Part shown: one piece after another, positions 35,206 to 44,063 of the stretch
Position numbering within the stretch: the stretch's first letter is position 1
How the letters are laid out: every line of letters starts with the position of its first letter
Assembly (NCBI RefSeq): GCF_000332175.1
Contig: NZ_KB235914.1
Coordinates: 3,158,868 to 3,222,867, forward strand
Reading direction: 5' to 3'
DNA from: Pseudanabaena sp. PCC 6802
GTDB taxonomy: Bacteria > Cyanobacteriota > Cyanobacteriia > Pseudanabaenales > Pseudanabaenaceae
DNA length: 64,000 nucleotides
Translations under genes and position numbers: made by a program
The notes under the pieces: generated by a model
Databases searched by the model: none
Told to the model about the DNA's origin: nothing
What the model saw: only the letters and a program-made list of their open reading frames with translations

Positions 35206-36078
35206 CTAATCAAATACAACTGTCCGTAACCCCAGGTTAGAACTAGCGGCTTGACCGTAAACCAGAACCCGATTCTGGAGATGCAGGCGAACGGCACGGG
35301 CGAGAACTATTCTCTCTAGATCCTTGCCTTTGCGAATCAAATCGGAGACGGAATCGCGATGAGAGATTCTAATCACATCCTGTTCGATAATTGGGCCTTC
35401 ATCAAGATCTTCAGTGACGTAGTGGGCAGTAGCGCCGATAATCTTGACGCCGCGACTGTACGCGCGCTGGTAAGGATTCGCACCAGGGAAAGCTGGTAGG
35501 AAAGAATGGTGAATATTAATTACATTGGAAAACTGCGATAGGAATTCAGGGCTAAGTATTTGCATGTACTTAGCCAATACTACTAAATCGATATCGTATT
35601 GCTTTAGCAATGCCAGTTGCTGTGCTTCCTGGGCTTGTTTGGTGTCTGCCGTGACGGGTAAGTAATGGAAGTTAATACCAAAATTATGCGCGATCGCTTC
35701 TAAGTCGGGATGATTCCCAATTACAACTGGAATTGTAGCCTGTAACTCACCGGATCGCTGGCGCAGAATCAGGTCGTAGAGACAGTGATCTTGCTTAGTG
35801 ACAAAAATAGCGATGCGCCGCACCGAGTCAGAGAAATGTAACTGCCATTTGGCATCAATTACTTCTGCTAACGGATCGAAGGCTTCACCAATAAATTGTC
35901 GTTGTAAGTTAAAGCCTTCTAATTCCCATTCCACCCGCATCAAAAATAAACCCGCTGCAGCATCCGTATGCTGGTCGGCATGGAGAATATTACCATTATG
36001 GGAAAATAGCCAGTCCGCAATTTTCGCTACCAGACCTTTGCGATCTGCACATGAGATTAACAGAGTTGCCGTTGCCAT
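35206..36078 (-). CDS. purU: Formyltetrahydrofolate deformylase
   Basis: Hydrolyses 10-formyl-THF to THF and formate, balancing one-carbon pools. 290 residues. An N-terminal ACT-like domain (about 1-85, ATLLISCADRKGLVAKIADWLF) is followed by the formyltransferase fold with HHSFLPAFPGANPYQRAY (about 192-209, catalytic His) and GATAHYVTEDLDEGPII (about 215-231, catalytic Asp). Length and motif order match PurU, not PurN, which lacks the ACT domain. Confidence 0.94.
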   Translation of the reverse strand: MATATLLISCADRKGLVAKIADWLFSHNGNILHADQHTDAAAGLFLMRVEWELEGFNLQRQFIGEAFDPLAEVIDAKWQLHFSDSVRRIAIFVTKQDHCLYDLILRQRSGELQATIPVVIGNHPDLEAIAHNFGINFHYLPVTADTKQAQEAQQLALLKQYDIDLVVLAKYMQILSPEFLSQFSNVINIHHSFLPAFPGANPYQRAYSRGVKIIGATAHYVTEDLDEGPIIEQDVIRISHRDSVSDLIRKGKDLERIVLARAVRLHLQNRVLVYGQAASSNLGLRTVVFD

Positions 36079-36223
36079 AGGTGTACCGTCATAAATAATA
36101 ATCTTAGCCCTAACCCTTCGCCATCAGGGAGGGCAACAGAACCCAAACGGGGGCTGCGCCCCTGCGACCCCTATAAGTTAGGTTATTCGGAGCAAAAGCG
36201 ATTGCAGCTCTGCGTAACATCTG

Positions 36224-37330
36224 TTAACTAAGAGCAGTTTTGAGTGCGTCCACAACCATCATTTGCTGAGCTTCTGATAGTTCGGGGAACATAGGTAAAG
36301 ATAATACTTGCTGGCACGCGGCTTCGCAAACTGGAAAACTGCCCTGTTCATAGCCCAAATATGCGTAAACCTCCTGCAAGTGCAGTGGTAGGGGGTAGTA
36401 GGTGGTTGCGATTACGTCCTGTTCTCTGAGCTTGGCCTGGACGGCATCGCGATCGCAGTCAACCAGTCTAATGGTGTATTGGTTCCAAACACTACCAGGA
36501 CATTTGGGCGGTGTAATTAGGTGGGGAACGTGTTTGAGGAATTGCTCGTAGCGATCGGCAATCTCCAGCCTGAGTTGGTTCCAACGGTTAAGGTGTGGTA
36601 ATTTGACCCGCAAAATTGCCGCCTGAATGGCATCCAGGCGGGAATTCATACCAATATGCGAGTGATAGTAGCGCTTGGCACTACCATGATCGCGCAGGAT
36701 TTTGACTTGCTCGGCGATCGCCGCATTATTAGTCGTCACCATACCGCCATCACCGCAACCACCCAGGTTTTTAGTGGGGTAATAACTAAAACAACCGACA
36801 TCGCCAAAACTACCTACCCTCTTCCCTTGCCAGGTAGCTCCAGTTGCCTGGGCACAATCTTCTATGACATGGAGGTTGTTGGCAACAGCAATTGCCATCA
36901 GCCTCGTCATGTCCACGGGACGACCAAATATATGTACGGGCATGATGGCACGGGTGCGATCGGTAATCGCCGCTTCTAAGCGATCGAGATCGAGGTTAAA
37001 ACTATCTGCCTCAATATCCACAAATACAGGCTTTGCACCTACCATGCTGATTACCTCAGCGCTAGCAAAAAAGGTAAATGGTGAAGTAATTACCTCATCG
37101 CCATTGCCAACCCCCAAGGCTCTCAGCGCTAAGTAGAGGGCATCAGTACCGGAGTTGCAGGCTATTCCATGCCCGGAACCAATATACTCAGCAAATTCCA
37201 CCTCAAACTGCATCACGTGCGGGCCACCAATATATTGACCTGAGGCCAGAACTGCCATCACCTCCCGATTGAGATCGTTACCAATCTGTTGAAATTGCTG
37301 AGTGACATCAAAAGGTGGAACTTTGCTCAC
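36224..37330 (-). CDS. DegT/DnrJ/EryC1-family sugar aminotransferase
   Basis: PLP-dependent aminotransferase of nucleotide-sugar pathways. From GTG 37330 it has 368 residues; AAGGAAA lies 8 nt upstream of this GTG, which favours it over ATG 37366. Motifs: GTDALYLALRALGVGNGDEVI (PLP phosphate region), VIEDCAQATGA (Asp holding the pyridine), and FSYYPTKNLGGCGDGGM with the Schiff-base Lys. The last third matches the substrate-binding part (RLDAIQAAILRVKLPHL). The product is probably an amino sugar for surface glycans. The cupin gene 300 bp upstream on the same strand may act in a related pathway. Confidence 0.9.
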   Translation of the reverse strand: MSKVPPFDVTQQFQQIGNDLNREVMAVLASGQYIGGPHVMQFEVEFAEYIGSGHGIACNSGTDALYLALRALGVGNGDEVITSPFTFFASAEVISMVGAKPVFVDIEADSFNLDLDRLEAAITDRTRAIMPVHIFGRPVDMTRLMAIAVANNLHVIEDCAQATGATWQGKRVGSFGDVGCFSYYPTKNLGGCGDGGMVTTNNAAIAEQVKILRDHGSAKRYYHSHIGMNSRLDAIQAAILRVKLPHLNRWNQLRLEIADRYEQFLKHVPHLITPPKCPGSVWNQYTIRLVDCDRDAVQAKLREQDVIATTYYPLPLHLQEVYAYLGYEQGSFPVCEAACQQVLSLPMFPELSEAQQMMVVDALKTALS

Positions 37331-37399
37331 GTGGGTTTCCTTGACTCTATTTCCTTGAACATACAAAAACTGGCAACGCTATTCTTCACCTTTTATAGC

Positions 37400-37498
37400 T
37401 ATAGCCAACAGGCTTAGGACGGGGTGCAGGGGTGGAACCCCTGCGTGGGGGCACAGCCCCCACACCCCCATGTCCTAACAGATCTGTCTATGGCTATA
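37400..37498 (+). repeat. Family B palindromic element (full)
   Basis: About 100 bp; ends TATAGCCAACAGGCTTAGG and GATCTGTCTATGGCTATA, internal GGGGTGGAACCCC and GGGGGCACAGCCCCC hairpins. It lies between the aminotransferase and cupin genes and may end or weaken read-through. Confidence 0.8.
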
Positions 37499-37657
37499 AA
37501 AGTGAGGAATATAGTCGCCCTACAAATTATCGCCCAATCAAGGTCAATATTCAGTTCTTACCAAATATTATTGATAGTTATAGTCGAGGGCATGGGGGCT
37601 GCTCTTACGCGGCTCACCCCCCGCATCCTTGTGGATAAACCAATCTGTTGGCAGTTA

Positions 37658-38086
37658 TTATTTGCTATCGGCACGGGAATAGTCATCGTGAAATCTGACA
37701 ATGTCATCTTCCCCCAGATACTCGCCATTTTGCACTTCAATAATCACAAGCGGAATTAGACCGGGGTTTTCCAGGCGGTGCGCCGTGCATTGCGGTACGT
37801 AGGTGGATTGATTGCTACCGATCAGGGTTTCGCGATCGCCACAGACAACTCTTGCCGTACCAGAAACCACGATCCAATGCTCGCTGCGGTGATGGTGCAT
37901 TTGTAAGCTCAGTCTGTGACCGGGTTTAACCTCAATCCGCTTAATTTTATAGCCGCGCCCTTCCTCTAAGACCGTGAACGATCCCCATGGCCGCGCAGAT
38001 GACAAATTGTTACCATTTAGTACGGCTTCGGCTGTTACTGCGATCGAGCGATCGGCCTCTTTTAATGCTTCTTTAACCTGTGCCAT
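37658..38086 (-). CDS. Cupin of the type II mannose-6-phosphate isomerase family
   Basis: 142 residues forming one cupin barrel. PWGSFTVLEEGRGYKIKRIEVKPG begins the domain; metal ligands are expected in LSLQMHHHRSEHWIVVSG (His pair and Glu/His) and in VPQCTAHRLEN (His). This is the isomerase module that elsewhere is the C-terminal half of bifunctional ManC/PMI enzymes. It probably interconverts mannose-6-phosphate and fructose-6-phosphate to supply GDP-mannose, possibly for the surface glycans made by other genes in this window. Confidence 0.87.
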   Translation of the reverse strand: MAQVKEALKEADRSIAVTAEAVLNGNNLSSARPWGSFTVLEEGRGYKIKRIEVKPGHRLSLQMHHHRSEHWIVVSGTARVVCGDRETLIGSNQSTYVPQCTAHRLENPGLIPLVIIEVQNGEYLGEDDIVRFHDDYSRADSK

Positions 38087-38492
38087 GGTTTTTCCTCGTG
38101 CGTTTAGATGTTTGGTGAAATATTCTTACTGTCTGTACCTATTGTGCCAATTCCCGACATAAGCATAGCAGCTACACTAGAAAATTACGTAAGCCACCCC
38201 TGTATCCTGGGAACTGCCAATATTCTTGGAGCTATGGTTTTACGCCACTGAGCTGATGACCAAAAATACAAGGGGATTTGTTCCCCTCCAACTAAATACT
38301 AAATACGATAAGCGTGAAAATCTAGGGAAAGTTTGGGGGGAGATCGACAAAAATCCAGGGAAATATTGAGGGAGGCAAAAAATTATACTGAAGTCGATAC
38401 GACTATGGCTTAATTTAAAATTTGTGTTATTGTTAAATTATTGTTAAAAAGTATTAACAAAGGATTTGTACGCAATATAAGGACCTTAATCT
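38087..38492. other. Intergenic region upstream of the peroxiredoxin gene
   Basis: 406 bp, no gene seen. The right half is A/T-rich with repeated TTGTTAAA-type words (about 38430-38465), probably the promoter of the peroxiredoxin gene, and ends in a ribosome-binding site AAGGACC 8 nt before the ATG. Confidence 0.5.
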
Positions 38493-39086
38493 ATGAGTGA
38501 ATGTTTACGTGTAGGTCAACCCGCTCCTGATTTTTCCGCTACAGCGGTTGTGGATCAAGAATTCAAGACTGTGAAGCTGTCTGGCTACGCAGGTAAGTAT
38601 GTAGTGTTGTTTTTCTACCCACTAGACTTCACTTTTGTTTGCCCCACGGAAATTACTGCATTCAGCGATCGCTATGACGAGTTCAAAGCTCTCAATACTG
38701 AGGTATTGGGAGTCTCCGTAGATAGCGAATTTTCCCACCTTGCTTGGATTCAAACCGATCGCAAGTCTGGTGGTGTGGGTGACTTAAATTATCCTCTAGT
38801 TGCGGATCTGAAGAAATCAATTAGTGCTGCCTACAATGTGTTAGATCCAGAGGCTGGCGTAGCTTTACGCGGTCTGTTTATCATCGATAAAGCTGGAATT
38901 ATTCAACATGCCACGATTAATAATCTGGCATTCGGTCGCAGCGTCGATGAAACTCTGCGCACGCTCAAGGCTATTCAATATACGCAAGCTCACCCGGATG
39001 AAGTTTGCCCTGCAGGTTGGGAGCCTGGTAAGGATACCATGAAGCCAACTCCAAAAGGCTCTAAGGAATTCTTTGCCAAGCTCTAA
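38493..39086 (+). CDS. 2-Cys peroxiredoxin
   Basis: Thioredoxin-dependent peroxidase that reduces hydrogen peroxide and alkyl hydroperoxides. 197 residues, normal length. The peroxidatic Cys is in [20 protein letters not shown] and the resolving Cys in [11 protein letters not shown]. The [13 protein letters not shown] loop and a YF-like C-terminal helix region are features of overoxidation-sensitive 2-Cys enzymes. In cyanobacteria this enzyme protects the photosynthetic apparatus. It stands alone; a nested repeat follows the gene. Confidence 0.95.
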   Translation: MSECLRVGQPAPDFSATAVVDQEFKTVKLSGYAGKYVVLFFYPLDFTFVCPTEITAFSDRYDEFKALNTEVLGVSVDSEFSHLAWIQTDRKSGGVGDLNYPLVADLKKSISAAYNVLDPEAGVALRGLFIIDKAGIIQHATINNLAFGRSVDETLRTLKAIQYTQAHPDEVCPAGWEPGKDTMKPTPKGSKEFFAKL

Positions 39087-39170
39087 TAGTCTCTGGTCGA
39101 GCTATTTTACAACTGGCAACTTTGCGAGCAGCTTTCCAACAGGAGAGTTGCTCGCGATCTAGGGAAGAAT

Positions 39171-39360
39171 CTAGTTATCCCGATATGGACTGGCGACTAT
39201 AGCGGTTTTCAGATGAAAACGAGAAGGGGGTTTGGGGGCGTTGCCCCCAAGAAGGGGTGAAACCCCTTCACCCCGTCAATAAAACCTGTTCTCAATTGAA
39301 AAATGCTATAGAAGTCGCGGCTATACAAACAGAGTCAACCTGTGTGGACTTTAAGTTCTC
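39171..39360 (+). repeat. Family C element split by a nested family A element
   Basis: The left part (to 39199, TTATCCCGATATGGACTGGCGACTA) and right part (from 39309, TAGAAGTCGCGGCTATACAAAC) match contiguous sequence in the full family C copy near 7.4-7.56 kb. The family A element at 39200-39308 sits between them at a TA. Confidence 0.8.
39200..39308 (+). repeat. Family A MITE (short form), nested
   Basis: 109 bp, TAGCGGTTTTCAG ... TGCTA, flanked by TA at 39198-39199 and 39309-39310. Both TAs correspond to a single TA in the interrupted family C sequence, so this is a target-site duplication. Confidence 0.88.
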
Positions 39361-39433
39361 AACTTCTGAGCGCGTACGCGATTCAGTAACTTTCTCCCAA
39401 CGATAGATTGCAAGCAATTACAGTGTAGGCCAG

Positions 39434-39805
39434 TTATTTATTAGCACAGGCGTAGGCAATTAACTTAGCTGTGACGGATGAAGGATCTGCGCTGTTTACA
39501 GGGGCTTTTTCTTCAAGATTAAGGGTTTCACCAGTCAGTAAGTTTTTTAATTTGAGAACTCGATAGGAATTAGTATTACAATCGGCGGATAAGTAGCCTT
39601 CAATGTCTCTAACTAGATTGCCAGAGGAATCGCGCAGCACAGTTTTAGCACCAAATACAACGGAGCTACCGTTCTTTTGTAGTGAATCCTTATCGACATA
39701 ATTTAAGCCGTCACTTTTATCGATTTCTACCCATTCCACAGCCCAAGCAGCGTGGGTGATACCCAAGCTAAAAAGCGCAGCTACTATGGCTAGTATAGAT
39801 TTCAT
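39434..39805 (-). CDS. Secreted surface-adhesin-E-like small protein
   Basis: 123 residues. A clear signal peptide (MKSILAIVAALFSLGITHAAWA) is followed by a small beta-rich domain: EWVEIDKSDGLNYVDKDSLQK, then SVVFGAKTVLRD and a Cys pair (DCNTNS and AYACANK) that could form a disulfide. The W-x-x-I and Y-V-D-x-x-S pattern resembles the small surface-adhesin-E type family. Probably periplasmic. Specific function unknown. Confidence 0.75.
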   Translation of the reverse strand: MKSILAIVAALFSLGITHAAWAVEWVEIDKSDGLNYVDKDSLQKNGSSVVFGAKTVLRDSSGNLVRDIEGYLSADCNTNSYRVLKLKNLLTGETLNLEEKAPVNSADPSSVTAKLIAYACANK

Positions 39806-39838
39806 ATTTTTTGCCTACCTTCAACTAGATTAAGAACT

Positions 39839-39941
39839 ATAGCTGTAGCCACTAGGCTTAGGACGGGGTGCAGGGGTAGAACCCCTGCGTGGGGGCACAG
39901 ACCCCACACCCCCTGTCCTAACAGATTTGTCTATGGCTATA
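39839..39941 (+). repeat. Family B palindromic element (full)
   Basis: Ends TATAGCTGTAGCCACTAGGC and GATTTGTCTATGGCTATA with the usual central hairpins. Confidence 0.78.
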
Positions 39942-39965
39942 CCTTAACCGATTGCGAATGCTTAT

Positions 39966-39992
39966 ATAGCGTTTTCCAATTGAGAACAGGTT
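39966..39992 (+). repeat. Solo end of a family A MITE
   Basis: TATAGCG then TTTTCCAATTGAGAACAGG matches one terminus of family A only; the rest of the element is absent. Confidence 0.6.
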
Positions 39993-40222
39993 TTTGCGAT
40001 CGCTGATACCCGTGTGATGGCCTGCCGTGTCTTAGCTGTAGGTGCGAGTTGCTCCGTAGGCGTTGGTTTCACAGATGAGGCGATCGCTGCTCGTTCATTT
40101 TAATCGTGACTAAAGTTAGAGCGGTTTCATGACGTTTTGGTGATGCTCCTGAGTGCAGCAAATCGCTAAATTAGTTGCATTAATTGCATTTGGTTTGCGC
40201 TTTGCGCGGGAGAAAGTTAGCT

Positions 40223-40771
40223 ATGGATGTTACGTTTCACGAAGCCGAATCTATACAGTTCGTTCGACAGCCCCACGAGATTGACGAATTTATTGACTCT
40301 TTTCAATATTTAGGCGCACGTCTATTTCTAAGGGCACTCAAGCCTGCCATGCTGCGGTGGAGCGATCGGGTCGGCCAGATCGTGCCGCCTCTAGGACAAC
40401 TTCAGACTTTACCCGCAGGCACGCTTGGATATGAGTTTGCCGCGTTCGTGCGATCGCGGCAGCTAAAACCCATCGCCTATGGCCCCAGACGCGCCCAGAT
40501 CCACGACGTACTGCATGCTCTGTTAGGCTACGATACCGATTTTGTCGGCGAGCAGCAAGTACAGTGGTTCATTCTTGGGACCAAGCCGCTCTGGTTCAAC
40601 GTTGTAATTGGCACGCATTTTTGGTTGCGATCGCGCCAATGGCAACCAGGTTGGGATGCCTTTTGTCGAGGTCGTAACTCCACCCTAGATCCCGACACTT
40701 TTCCAGTAGAACAGCTTTGGCATATTCCAGTTGCGGAGATCTATCAGCAATATCATCTGCAATCTGATTAA
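40223..40771 (+). CDS. Coq4-family protein
   Basis: 182 residues from ATG 40223. It carries the Coq4 zinc motif HDxxHx11E exactly: His94, Asp95, His98 and Glu110 (in HDVLHALLGYDTDFVGE). Coq4 in other organisms organises ubiquinone synthesis and decarboxylates/hydroxylates C1 of the ring. Cyanobacteria make plastoquinone rather than ubiquinone, so this homologue probably acts in a different quinone or lipid process. A GTG/TTG extension upstream adds MHLVCALRG without support. It ends before a strong hairpin. Confidence 0.87.
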   Translation: MDVTFHEAESIQFVRQPHEIDEFIDSFQYLGARLFLRALKPAMLRWSDRVGQIVPPLGQLQTLPAGTLGYEFAAFVRSRQLKPIAYGPRRAQIHDVLHALLGYDTDFVGEQQVQWFILGTKPLWFNVVIGTHFWLRSRQWQPGWDAFCRGRNSTLDPDTFPVEQLWHIPVAEIYQQYHLQSD

Positions 40772-40784
40772 AAGAGCATCTAAA

Positions 40785-40817
40785 CAACAAGAGACACGGT
40801 TTTCGTGTCTCTTGTTG
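40785..40817. terminator. Bidirectional terminator hairpin
   Basis: A perfect 14-bp stem (40785-40798 with 40804-40817, CAACAAGAGACACG / CGTGTCTCTTGTTG) and 5-nt loop, 14 bp after the Coq4 stop and 45 bp after the stop of the convergent DUF7219 gene. No long U-tract follows. Confidence 0.7.
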
Positions 40818-40861
40818 CGATCTGTATTATCTGTATTAATTGGTATACAAGCATAAATTTT

Positions 40862-41098
40862 TCAGGAGCGACTATTACCAATGCCAAGCTGATGCTTGGA
40901 GAGTTTCAGCTTTTGCCACAAAGACTCTATTTGCTCGAAAGACTCTTTAGGTGACATCTTGCCCCCTTTTTCTAAAGCAGAAATAATCCCGACGCGATGG
41001 GCAAATTCTTGCAAATTAGCATCAAACATCAGGTTTTCAGGCGTGAACTCACCGTAAAAGCGGTGATATGGATTAAGAAACTCAGACATTTTGCTCAT
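40862..41098 (-). CDS. DUF7219-like small protein
   Basis: 78 residues. The pattern FLNPYHRFYGEFTPENLMFDANLQEFAHRVGII is typical of a small conserved cyanobacterial family (DUF7219, from memory). The C-terminal half is helical with SPKESFEQIESLWQKLKLS. Translation could start at MSKMSEF or MSEF; AGGAGGGTTGCC lies upstream of the first ATG. Function unknown; convergent with the Coq4 gene. Confidence 0.78.
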   Translation of the reverse strand: MSKMSEFLNPYHRFYGEFTPENLMFDANLQEFAHRVGIISALEKGGKMSPKESFEQIESLWQKLKLSKHQLGIGNSRS

Positions 41099-41531
41099 GG
41101 CAACCCTCCTAAATTAGAAACTTCTTTTTGTACTTGTTTAACCTCAAGGAAAAGTTCGGGAGATCTAAAAGCTAAAACCTGGTTACTGATAGTTTATAAC
41201 TGCCCCTGAAGGCGCTTTTAAAATTACTCTTAACCCTTTTAAAATACCCAAACCTACCTGACACACATCAGTATCTTCTACAAAAAGTTAAAAATATGCG
41301 ATCGGCGTTTGTTAACACAAGTGATTTAGATCTCTTAACCATATATTAACCTATTCTTAACCTAAGAACCCTTAATTCATTATTACAGTCCGGATCGTTT
41401 GTCAACGGTCAGAATTTCTCGCAGCAATAAAATAAGGGCAGCCTTGAAAATCTGCCCAAAAAACTTCCTGAAAGCCATCAGAGTCAGTTATGGGGGGGAA
41501 GGGGCATCCCAACCCCAACCTCCAACTCCCA
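41099..41531. other. Intergenic region, no gene seen
   Basis: 433 bp, A/T-rich, with repeated TTAACC-type words (about 41310-41380). It must carry the promoter of the DUF7219 gene on one side and the 3' end of thrS on the other. Confidence 0.45.
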
Positions 41532-43340
41532 TCACAGCCAATCGCGAGTTTGCACGGCATTTTGCATTTTGGCGATCGCCTCGGTAGTAGAAATTGCGCC
41601 GAGATCGCCGTGCTTGCGGCTGCGAATGCTGAGGGTGTTTGACTCCATTTCTTTGGCACCGATAATTGCCATGACGGGAATCTTTTCTAGCTCGGCTTTG
41701 CGGATTTGTTTTGCCATGCGATCGCCGCTATTGTCAATTTGCACTCGCAGCCCTGCCTGACGCATCAGATGCTCTACCTCGCGGGCATAGTCAACCTGAG
41801 CGTCGGAGATGGGGATCAAGCGTGCTTGAATTGGTGCCAACCATAGGGGAAAATCCCCTGCATAGTTTTCCACGAGGATACCGAAGAAACGCTCCAGGGA
41901 GCCAAACAGAGCGCGGTGAATCATAATGGGGCGGTGACGATTGCCATCCTCTCCCACGTATTCCATATCAAAGCGTTCTGGCAAATTAAAATCTACCTGG
42001 ATCGTAGAACACTGCCAGCGTCGTCCGATCGCATCTTCGATCTTAATATCGATTTTAGGCCCGTAGAACGCGCCACCGCCTTCGTCGATTACATAATTCC
42101 AACCCTTGCGATCGAGGGCATCGCGCAGGGCTTGGGTGGCCTTATCCCAGATCTGCTCCGAGCCGACATACTTCTCTGGGCGCGTAGAAAGATTGACCTC
42201 ATAGTTGTTAAACCCAAACGTGGTGAGAATTAATTCAGCCAGATTCAAGACACCCAGAATTTCTTCAGCAATTTGTGACTCCATGCAGAAAATGTGAGCG
42301 TCATCCTGCGTGAAGCCGCGCACGCGCATCAAGCCGTGCATCGTCCCAGACCGCTCGTAGCGATACACCGTACCCAGTTCGCCCCAGCGAATCGGCAATT
42401 CTCGATAGGAATGGAGGGCATCTTTATAGATCAGGATATGGAAGGGGCAGTTCATCGGTTTGATTTGATATGCCTGCTCTTCCACTTCCATAGGCTGAAA
42501 CATGCTTTCGCGGTAGAAGTCGTTATGTCCTGAAGTTTTCCAGAGTTCGAGATTAGCCATGTGAGGCGTGGTTACCAACTCGTAGCCATTGCTGAGATGA
42601 GTCTCTTTCCAAAAGCTTTCGATGATATTACGCATGGTGGCTCCGCGTGGGTGCCAGAATACCAGACCGCCACCCGCATCTTCCTGGATGCTGAATAGCT
42701 GTAAATCCTTACCTAGTTTGCGATGATCGCGGCGTTTGGCTTCCTCGATCTGCTCCTTATAGGCAGCTAGCTGCTCGGGGGTCTCCCATGCCGTACCGTA
42801 GATGCGCTGCAACATGGCATTTTTTTCATCGCCGCGCCAATAGGCTCCGGCGACACTTTCTAGCTCAAACGCATCGGGATTAATTTCGCCCGTTGTTTCC
42901 AGGTGCGGCCCCGCACATAAATCCCACCAGGGATTTTCAATCTTGGCAGGATCGCCAATCGTATAGCGCGTAATTATCTGTCCCTCGGGGATGGCATCTA
43001 ATAGTTCCAGTTTGTAGGGTTCGTTCAGCTTGACGATCTCAGCTTTAATGGCCTCGCGCTCGAACTCCTGGCGCACCAATGGCAAGTTAGCCTTGATGAT
43101 GCGCTTCATCTCCTTGGTAATAGCTTTGAGATCGGCGGGCGCGAATGGTGCTTTGCGGTCAAAGTCGTAGTAAAAGCCAGTTTCAGTTGATGGGCCAATC
43201 GTTACCTTGGTTTCTGGGAATAGTTTTTGTACTGCCATTGCCATCACGTGTGAGGCGGTGTGGCGAATGCGGTGCAGGCGATCCGGATCGGCCTGACGGA
43301 GGATATCTCCAGGTTTTGGGGCAACTGCGATCGTAGACAT
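41532..43340 (-). CDS. thrS: Threonyl-tRNA synthetase (TGS-less, cyanobacterial type)
   Basis: Charges tRNA-Thr with threonine. 602 residues. The N-terminal TGS domain of typical bacterial enzymes is missing; the protein starts with the editing domain (HTASHVMAMAVQKLF, zinc-like HxxxH). The class II core follows with motif 2 (YRYERSGTMHGLMRVRGFTQDD), MNCPFHILIYK with the zinc Cys, and motif 3 near the end (HRALFGSLERF). The C-terminal anticodon-binding domain starts near PLWLAPIQARLI. TGS-less ThrRS is usual in cyanobacteria. Single gene. Confidence 0.95.
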   Translation of the reverse strand: MSTIAVAPKPGDILRQADPDRLHRIRHTASHVMAMAVQKLFPETKVTIGPSTETGFYYDFDRKAPFAPADLKAITKEMKRIIKANLPLVRQEFEREAIKAEIVKLNEPYKLELLDAIPEGQIITRYTIGDPAKIENPWWDLCAGPHLETTGEINPDAFELESVAGAYWRGDEKNAMLQRIYGTAWETPEQLAAYKEQIEEAKRRDHRKLGKDLQLFSIQEDAGGGLVFWHPRGATMRNIIESFWKETHLSNGYELVTTPHMANLELWKTSGHNDFYRESMFQPMEVEEQAYQIKPMNCPFHILIYKDALHSYRELPIRWGELGTVYRYERSGTMHGLMRVRGFTQDDAHIFCMESQIAEEILGVLNLAELILTTFGFNNYEVNLSTRPEKYVGSEQIWDKATQALRDALDRKGWNYVIDEGGGAFYGPKIDIKIEDAIGRRWQCSTIQVDFNLPERFDMEYVGEDGNRHRPIMIHRALFGSLERFFGILVENYAGDFPLWLAPIQARLIPISDAQVDYAREVEHLMRQAGLRVQIDNSGDRMAKQIRKAELEKIPVMAIIGAKEMESNTLSIRSRKHGDLGAISTTEAIAKMQNAVQTRDWL

Positions 43341-43568
43341 AAAACTCTGTTTGACTTTTTTGACTTGACTTAAACATTCATCTTACGCGGAAGAGCTTGA
43401 AACCCCGCGTAACATTTCAGTTAAACCTATATTATAGAAAACCTGGCACTTTGGTACTTGCAAAGCCATAACCTCGTGGCAAGCGAGTGGGTGGCGCGAT
43501 CGCTCTTGCACCCTTGCCACCCCATCTCCATCTGCTAGGATCTGGACGATGTCTAGGTTAGCAATTGC

Positions 43569-43853
43569 ATGGATCGGGAACTACTGGCGGGGATGTTAGC
43601 CAAGAATGCTCAGGGCAAGCAGTTAAATAGCGATCTGCTGTATGAATACGCCAAATACTGTCTGGACAGCACCAAAACTAGTGTAGAAGTACTGGGCACT
43701 AAGCTCGCCACCGTCATGGAGATCGGGGCTTTATTATTGTTGGGCTTGCGGATTACTTCTTCGTTCCAAAATTTTGTAGCACCCAAGCCCACCTACCTCT
43801 ATTTTTCCTACCTGGGCTTAAAGCTCTCTGCTTGTATTGCGATCGCCAGCTAA
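43569..43853 (+). CDS. Small hypothetical protein
   Basis: 94 residues from ATG 43569. The first half is helical and polar (MDRELLAGMLAKNAQGKQLN, YEYAKYCLDSTKTS); the second half has two weakly hydrophobic stretches (VMEIGALLLLGLRI and YLGLKLSACIAIAS). The last codons include a HIP1 octamer. No recognised family and only a weak ribosome-binding site. It may be a real small membrane-associated protein or a chance frame. Confidence 0.4.
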   Translation: MDRELLAGMLAKNAQGKQLNSDLLYEYAKYCLDSTKTSVEVLGTKLATVMEIGALLLLGLRITSSFQNFVAPKPTYLYFSYLGLKLSACIAIAS

Positions 43854-43896
43854 CCAGTCCGATTTCTTAGATCGAGACTTCAGTTCGATTATTCTA

Positions 43897-44050
43897 TAGC
43901 GGCTTTCAGGTCGGATGTGAGTAGGGGTTTTGGGGGCGTTGCCCGCAAGAAGGGGAGGCATGGCGGTCTTGGGGGTTCCCCGCTAGAGTCACTGCCGTGT
44001 GGAACCCCTTCACCCCGTCAATCAAACCTGCTCTCAATTGAAAAGCGCTA
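43897..44050 (+). repeat. Family A MITE (long form)
   Basis: 154 bp. Ends match the family (TAGCGGCTTTCAGG and GAAAAGCGCTA). It contains the extra block of about 45 bp (GGCATGGCGGTCTTGGGGG ... CACTGCCGTGTGG) also present in the copy at 61776-61928. Left flank TA; the right flank is CA, probably mutated. Confidence 0.8.
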
Positions 44051-44063
44051 CAATTAGTCTACC

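Noticed and set aside
43897..44050. Rho-independent terminator for the PEP-CTERM gene
   Set aside because: The stems belong to a family A MITE and there is no U-tract; it may still affect transcription, but it is not called as a terminator.
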